A DNA stretch of 64,000 bases from Candidatus Rifleibacterium amylolyticum (GTDB lineage: Bacteria; Muiribacteriota; Ozemobacteria; Ozemobacterales; Ozemobacteraceae), in the NCBI GenBank assembly GCA_009917695.1, contig JAACJG010000013.1, forward strand, positions 1 through 64,000, given 5' to 3'. The translations under genes were made by a program, and so were the position numbers. The notes beneath the pieces are model-generated. The model was not told the origin of the DNA and ran no database searches. It saw only the letters and a program-made list of their open reading frames with translations. The stretch's first letter is position 1, and the number at the start of each line of letters is the position of its first letter. Shown piece by piece: positions 60,589 through 64,000 of this stretch.

Positions 60589-62825
60589 TTCTTTTCAGTA
60601 ACCGGCAACAAGTCCTCTTCTTTTATTTCCATTCTTCCTGTCAGATCATTGCCTTTAACGACGTCTTCTTCGCTTATAGCCAGCGTTGCCTTAATCGTTT
60701 TTCCATCGCTGAAGTAAGCAAACTTATAAAACGGTTCTGTTTCAACCCTGCCGCCCTTATGTGACGTCGTATATGGAAGAATGAAGCTTGCCTGCCCTGA
60801 TGAAGAAACTTCCTGCGATTTCTTAAAGAGATAGGTATTGCCATTTATTCTCATTTCCAGAGACAGTTGACATGTGGTTCCCGGGTCAGCTTTGATATCA
60901 ATTTTTGCGCCAGCGACTTTTTCAAACAGAATATAGGGTGAAAGAACGTTTTCCGGGCTCTTTGCCGCATAAACAACACGAAAATGCGAACTGCTGGTAA
61001 ACCCGCCTCTGGCCGTTAAACAAAGATTCTCGATCAACCAGAAATAAAAATTGCTGCGATAGTCTGGATCGAGGGGAATGTCTGTATACTTGAGAACATA
61101 CTCCGGGCGGTCCGGCATATCCTTAAAAGCCGGCCAGATTTGATAGGTATGCAGATTGTATTCATTATAAGTGCTTACCAGGGCGTATCTGATACGATAT
61201 TTGGTAAAAAGATCTACAGCAGCCTGCTCAGTTTTCGAAGAAAAGATTTCTGCCATGGTCTTGTAACCCCACATGGCATTATTTACTACGGCCGGTCGAC
61301 GAGCATAGTATGAAAGACGATTACCCTCATCCCAGAAAGAGAGTATTCCATATTCAGGCTTACCTTCAGATGCATATCCAGATGTTTCTGGAGTATTGTT
61401 CCTGATCCAGGTATAGGCTTCAACTTCAGGTTCGGATAGCGTCATTAACTTGCTGATCCATTGAAAGTTATGATTTATCTGCGCAACCAGAAGTGGAATG
61501 AATATCGCTGCCAGCCAGATATTCTTGAATCTGTTGCCCGAGAACTCCCGGTAAGTCATACGCCAGACAATGGCGTAAACTACGGCATAATAGAGCCCTG
61601 CGCCCATAAAAAGCCATCTGATATAGCGAATCTGATAAAATGCCATAAGCAGCATAAGCCCAATCCAGAAACGCAGAAACCTCTCTTCTGATGCATCAAA
61701 AAAATTCCACCTGGCGAAGAAAAAGATTGGCAGAAATACTATACCAATCCCGAAATATGTCATTACGTCCTTAATATTTGCATTGTTTTCCATAAACTTC
61801 AGTGGAGAAAAAACACTTTTTAACTCACTGATCGATCTGTGGATTGGATCGGTTTGAAATAAAAATCCTGTCGCCTGCATCAACTGTTCTCTAAGTATGA
61901 GGGCCACAGCTACAGAAAGAAAAATCATCATCCCCATGCCGAGAACTCGACTGACTTTGCGCGCTTGAAGCTGCTTGAGACCGAAACAGGCAAGCCCACC
62001 CACCAGAATACATCCCATCTGAAAATAGCTGTACTTTGAGATTGAAAGCATTTCATCGGCAAGACTTGCGGGCCTCAGCAGCAAAAAATTAACAGCCGCG
62101 CCAACCAGCATGGTAGAACCGGCATAATCGAGAAAAATGCTTGAATCTTCAGTATTACGCAGCCAGACGATGAATCCAAACAGGGTCACAAAGAAAAAGA
62201 AAAGCGGAGTGCCAGACCAGGTTGCGATAAAAAGGGTTGTTAAAGTTGCCCCAACAAGTTTCCAAAAGGATTTGCCGCTTCTGAGAATAAGCAGATAACA
62301 ACACAACCAGCCCCAGATAAAAAAAGAAATGAGAAAATCATAATCAAGACGCATGAAACCGCTTACAAAAGAAGATGGACAGGCAGGCAACATAAAAAAG
62401 CCGCAGAAGAGCAGAAAAATCCGGCTCCGGCTCAATTTGAACGCCGTCAGAAGAATTATAGAACCTGTTATCCAGGCGAAAATTATTGGCAGGAAACCCG
62501 CCACATGCATTGGATCGATCTGGCTGTCAGGGAAAACCTGAAAATACAAAGCCGTGGTGTTATACAAAAACCACAGGTAAAATGGTCCAAAACCATGTCT
62601 GATCTCATAAGGGAAGCAACCATACATATCATACTGTATAATCTCGCCGCGAAGAATAGACTGTTCAAGCAATCTTGCAAAAAGAATCGAATCTGGATCA
62701 TATTGAGCAAACTGACCTGCCAGAGGGAAAATTTGCCAAAGATGGGAAGTTAACCAGATCAGCATCAGTGCCGATAGGATAATCAGAATGAAAAAAAACT
62801 TTACAGACTGTCTTGATTTGAACAT
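60585..62825 (-). CDS. STT3-family oligosaccharyltransferase
   Basis: 746 residues with about thirteen helices to about 450 and a soluble exported C-terminal domain. All STT3/PglB/AglB signatures can be placed: first acidic motif in loop 1, FAQYDPDSILFARLLEQ (D43-P-D45); second, MRLDYDFL (D161-Y-D163); the TIXE/SVSE-type motif as SISE (E334); and the WWDYG-type motif as SFWDEGNRLSYYARRPAV (W498-D499-E-G). These hold the metal and acceptor sequon in known enzymes, which transfer a lipid-linked oligosaccharide to Asn. The gene lies between DUF2304 and a pseudopilin in the pil locus. The WWDYG variant may alter acceptor choice. Confidence 0.8.
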   Translation of the reverse strand: MFKSRQSVKFFFILIILSALMLIWLTSHLWQIFPLAGQFAQYDPDSILFARLLEQSILRGEIIQYDMYGCFPYEIRHGFGPFYLWFLYNTTALYFQVFPDSQIDPMHVAGFLPIIFAWITGSIILLTAFKLSRSRIFLLFCGFFMLPACPSSFVSGFMRLDYDFLISFFIWGWLCCYLLILRSGKSFWKLVGATLTTLFIATWSGTPLFFFFVTLFGFIVWLRNTEDSSIFLDYAGSTMLVGAAVNFLLLRPASLADEMLSISKYSYFQMGCILVGGLACFGLKQLQARKVSRVLGMGMMIFLSVAVALILREQLMQATGFLFQTDPIHRSISELKSVFSPLKFMENNANIKDVMTYFGIGIVFLPIFFFARWNFFDASEERFLRFWIGLMLLMAFYQIRYIRWLFMGAGLYYAVVYAIVWRMTYREFSGNRFKNIWLAAIFIPLLVAQINHNFQWISKLMTLSEPEVEAYTWIRNNTPETSGYASEGKPEYGILSFWDEGNRLSYYARRPAVVNNAMWGYKTMAEIFSSKTEQAAVDLFTKYRIRYALVSTYNEYNLHTYQIWPAFKDMPDRPEYVLKYTDIPLDPDYRSNFYFWLIENLCLTARGGFTSSSHFRVVYAAKSPENVLSPYILFEKVAGAKIDIKADPGTTCQLSLEMRINGNTYLFKKSQEVSSSGQASFILPYTTSHKGGRVETEPFYKFAYFSDGKTIKATLAISEEDVVKGNDLTGRMEIKEEDLLPVTEKN

Positions 62826-62889
62826 AAAAACCTTGAATTTTAAATTAGAGGATTATACACTAGTTAAACATAATATTCCAAACTTGACC

Positions 62890-62917
62890 TTGACATAATT
62901 TTTTGCATGCCTATATT
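62890..62917 (+). promoter_or_regulatory. Sigma-70-like promoter for the GspG-like pseudopilin
   Basis: TTGACA at 62890-62895, 16 bases, TATATT at 62912-62917. Start near 62924, leaving a 26-base leader with GGGGAGG before the ATG. Confidence 0.65.
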
Positions 62918-62949
62918 GCAGTTAGTTGACCCGGATGGGGAGGTATAAA

Positions 62950-63525
62950 ATGAAAAACCGTAGATCAGGCTTTACTTTGATGGAAATAATGGTCGTTATC
63001 ATCGTTATTGCAGTTCTGGCATCAGTTGCCGGGCCGATGATCGGCTCGATCACAGACCAGGGCCGCGCATCAGCCACGAAATCAAAGATCTCTGCTCTCA
63101 AAAGTGCACTGTTAACTTACAACAGCGATGTTGGCAGATTCCCGTTCTGTGGCCCCGCCTCAAAAGTAACCTGTGCCGCAGCATATGACGGTGCAGACGT
63201 AGACCTGCTTAGCGTAACCATTGCCTGCAGCGTTCTTGTTAATGACGAAATCGGCAACACAAACTTAGGCTTCAACATCACCAACTATAATCGCCGCTGG
63301 AAAGGCCCATACATGGATTCAGACCCGAGCGACTACATGATGGACTCCTGGGGTACCAAAATCACCTACAAAGCTTATAAGAACAATATATATCTCTGGT
63401 CTGGCGGACCTGACATGGGTCTCGACGTCTGTATAGAGAACGCCCTCTGTACAGCCCTCACAGGCAACGGCGAAGTTGATGATATCATCTCGAGTATTGC
63501 CCGCTTCAGAAAAAAATTCAACTGA
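62950..63525 (+). CDS. Type II secretion / type IV pseudopilin, GspG-like
   Basis: 191 residues from ATG 62950, preceded by GGGGAGG; the earlier ATG at 62935 and start at 62926 lie before this site. The prepilin signal MKNRRSGFTLMEIMVVIIVI has Gly at -1, Phe at +1 and Glu at +5. The soluble domain has SKISALKSALLTYNSDVGRF and GPYMDSDPSDYMMDSWGTKI, the region where GspG has its calcium-binding loop, and a WSGGPDMG end. It would be the major pseudopilin or a pilus subunit for the adjacent PilB/PilC/PilM machine. It has its own promoter and terminator. Confidence 0.85.
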   Translation: MKNRRSGFTLMEIMVVIIVIAVLASVAGPMIGSITDQGRASATKSKISALKSALLTYNSDVGRFPFCGPASKVTCAAAYDGADVDLLSVTIACSVLVNDEIGNTNLGFNITNYNRRWKGPYMDSDPSDYMMDSWGTKITYKAYKNNIYLWSGGPDMGLDVCIENALCTALTGNGEVDDIISSIARFRKKFN

Positions 63526-63581
63526 TCAAAATCTGATCTGCAAGCCTGATCGAACACAAGACAATATTCTCGTATAACCAG

Positions 63582-63618
63582 AATCGTTCAGAGACAATCT
63601 GAACGATTCTTTATTCTC
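63582..63618 (+). terminator. Rho-independent terminator after the pseudopilin
   Basis: Perfect 11-bp stem AATCGTTCAGA (63582-63592) and TCTGAACGATT (63598-63608), loop gacaa, then ctttattctc. Confidence 0.85.
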
Positions 63619-63673
63619 ACCTTAAACTAGTATATACTTTACTTAGACCTGATAAATCTCGTGAATTGAGCAA

Positions 63674-64000
63674 ATGACAACACCAGAATCAGAAGGCTTT
63701 GAATCCTTTGTTGCCGTAGATGTCGGCTCGTTCTCTCTGAAGTTCGCCTACGCTGAGAAGAACGAGAATGGCGGCTTTGTGCTCAAAACCCTGGCGCAGA
63801 TGAATATTCCGCCTTACGAGCACGAGATAGACGCCGACAAGCGTGAGACCATGAGCAAAGACGATGTGCGCGAACATTGCCTCAAAGAACTTCGCCAGTT
63901 TCTTACCACTCACATAACAGAACTACTTTACGACAACGAAATCGTCACCAAACGCGCCATAACTTTTGCCTCAAACCGCGAAGTTACCATCAGATGCATC
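63674..64000 (+). CDS. pilM: Type IV pilus assembly protein PilM-like, partial
   Basis: Open from ATG 63674 to the right edge (109 codons, no stop). The protein begins MTTPESEGFESFVAVDVGSF and continues SLKFAYAEKNENGG; VAVDVGS.S.K is the nucleotide-binding phosphate-1 motif of actin-like PilM proteins. PilM sits on the cytoplasmic side, binds the PilN tail and links the ATPase to the alignment complex. The remaining residues (DDVREHCLKELRQFLTTHIT) fit the helical region that follows. pilN, pilO and pilQ would be expected after the window edge. Confidence 0.7.
   Translation, partial: MTTPESEGFESFVAVDVGSFSLKFAYAEKNENGGFVLKTLAQMNIPPYEHEIDADKRETMSKDDVREHCLKELRQFLTTHITELLYDNEIVTKRAITFASNREVTIRCI

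Noticed and set aside
1-64000. tRNA or rRNA genes
   Set aside because: No cloverleaf with a GTTCRA loop and no conserved rRNA segments were noticed; this was a reading by eye, so a tRNAscan or barrnap run would be decisive.

Overview
The window looks like chromosome of an uncultivated Gram-negative (diderm) bacterium. Evidence for two membranes: a TPR protein ending in an outer-membrane-type beta barrel (9579-10889), a lipoprotein with fibronectin and beta-helix domains (23243-25237), and a type IV pilus / type II secretion gene set. TPR and HEAT proteins, zinc-ribbon membrane proteins, a membrane-embedded spermidine-synthase-like protein, Memo, NamZ and NagZ relatives, and many polytopic glycosyltransferases recall Candidatus Riflebacteria/Ozemobacteria-type genomes. 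That assignment is inference; no rRNA or tRNA gene was seen to anchor it.

Layout. 1-5.8 kb: polytopic glycosyltransferase-like proteins and a methyltransferase, with an apparent frameshift at the left edge. 5.8-13 kb: membrane spermidine-synthase-like protein, secreted DUF3352-like protein, TPR/beta-barrel protein, LtaS-like sulfatase. 12.9-20.5 kb: Memo with a holin-like partner facing an operon of a divergent NamZ-like protein and three minor pseudopilins (PilV/PilW/PilX-like), then a zinc ribbon, CheR and a Nudix hydrolase. 20.5-26 kb: a giant TPR protein, a lipoprotein, a structured non-coding stretch and two tandem Flp-type pilins. 26-42 kb: an AT-richer surface-glycan region with GT87, PTPS-related, GtrB-like GT2 and other membrane enzymes, a NoeA-like methyltransferase, two paralogous membrane sulfatases and a three-domain fusion (acyltransferase-3, CapA-like phosphatase, SGNH hydrolase). 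42-51 kb: SH3 protein, a minus-strand zinc-ribbon/TolB/PrsW module, NagZ, and a group of HEAT, PP2C-like, unknown and TPR proteins. 51.6-64 kb: pilB and pilC, then an 8.3 kb glycan island, then a GspG-like pseudopilin and the start of pilM.

How it may fit together. Two themes alternate: pilus/secretion assembly (pilB, pilC, GspG-like, pilM, minor pseudopilins, Flp pilins) and lipid-linked glycan synthesis. They meet at 54.6-62.8 kb, where glycan genes sit inside the pil locus and end in an STT3-family oligosaccharyltransferase that keeps all the recognisable motifs of the family. A pilus- or secretion-linked protein glycosylation system is the most attractive hypothesis of this window.

Sigma-70-like promoters (TTGACA-like box, 16-17 bases, TATAAT-like box) can be read before several transcription units. 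Intergenic regions carry an interspersed palindromic repeat with core gtcattgcgag...gaagcaatc. No CRISPR array, insertion sequence, rRNA or tRNA gene was recognised.
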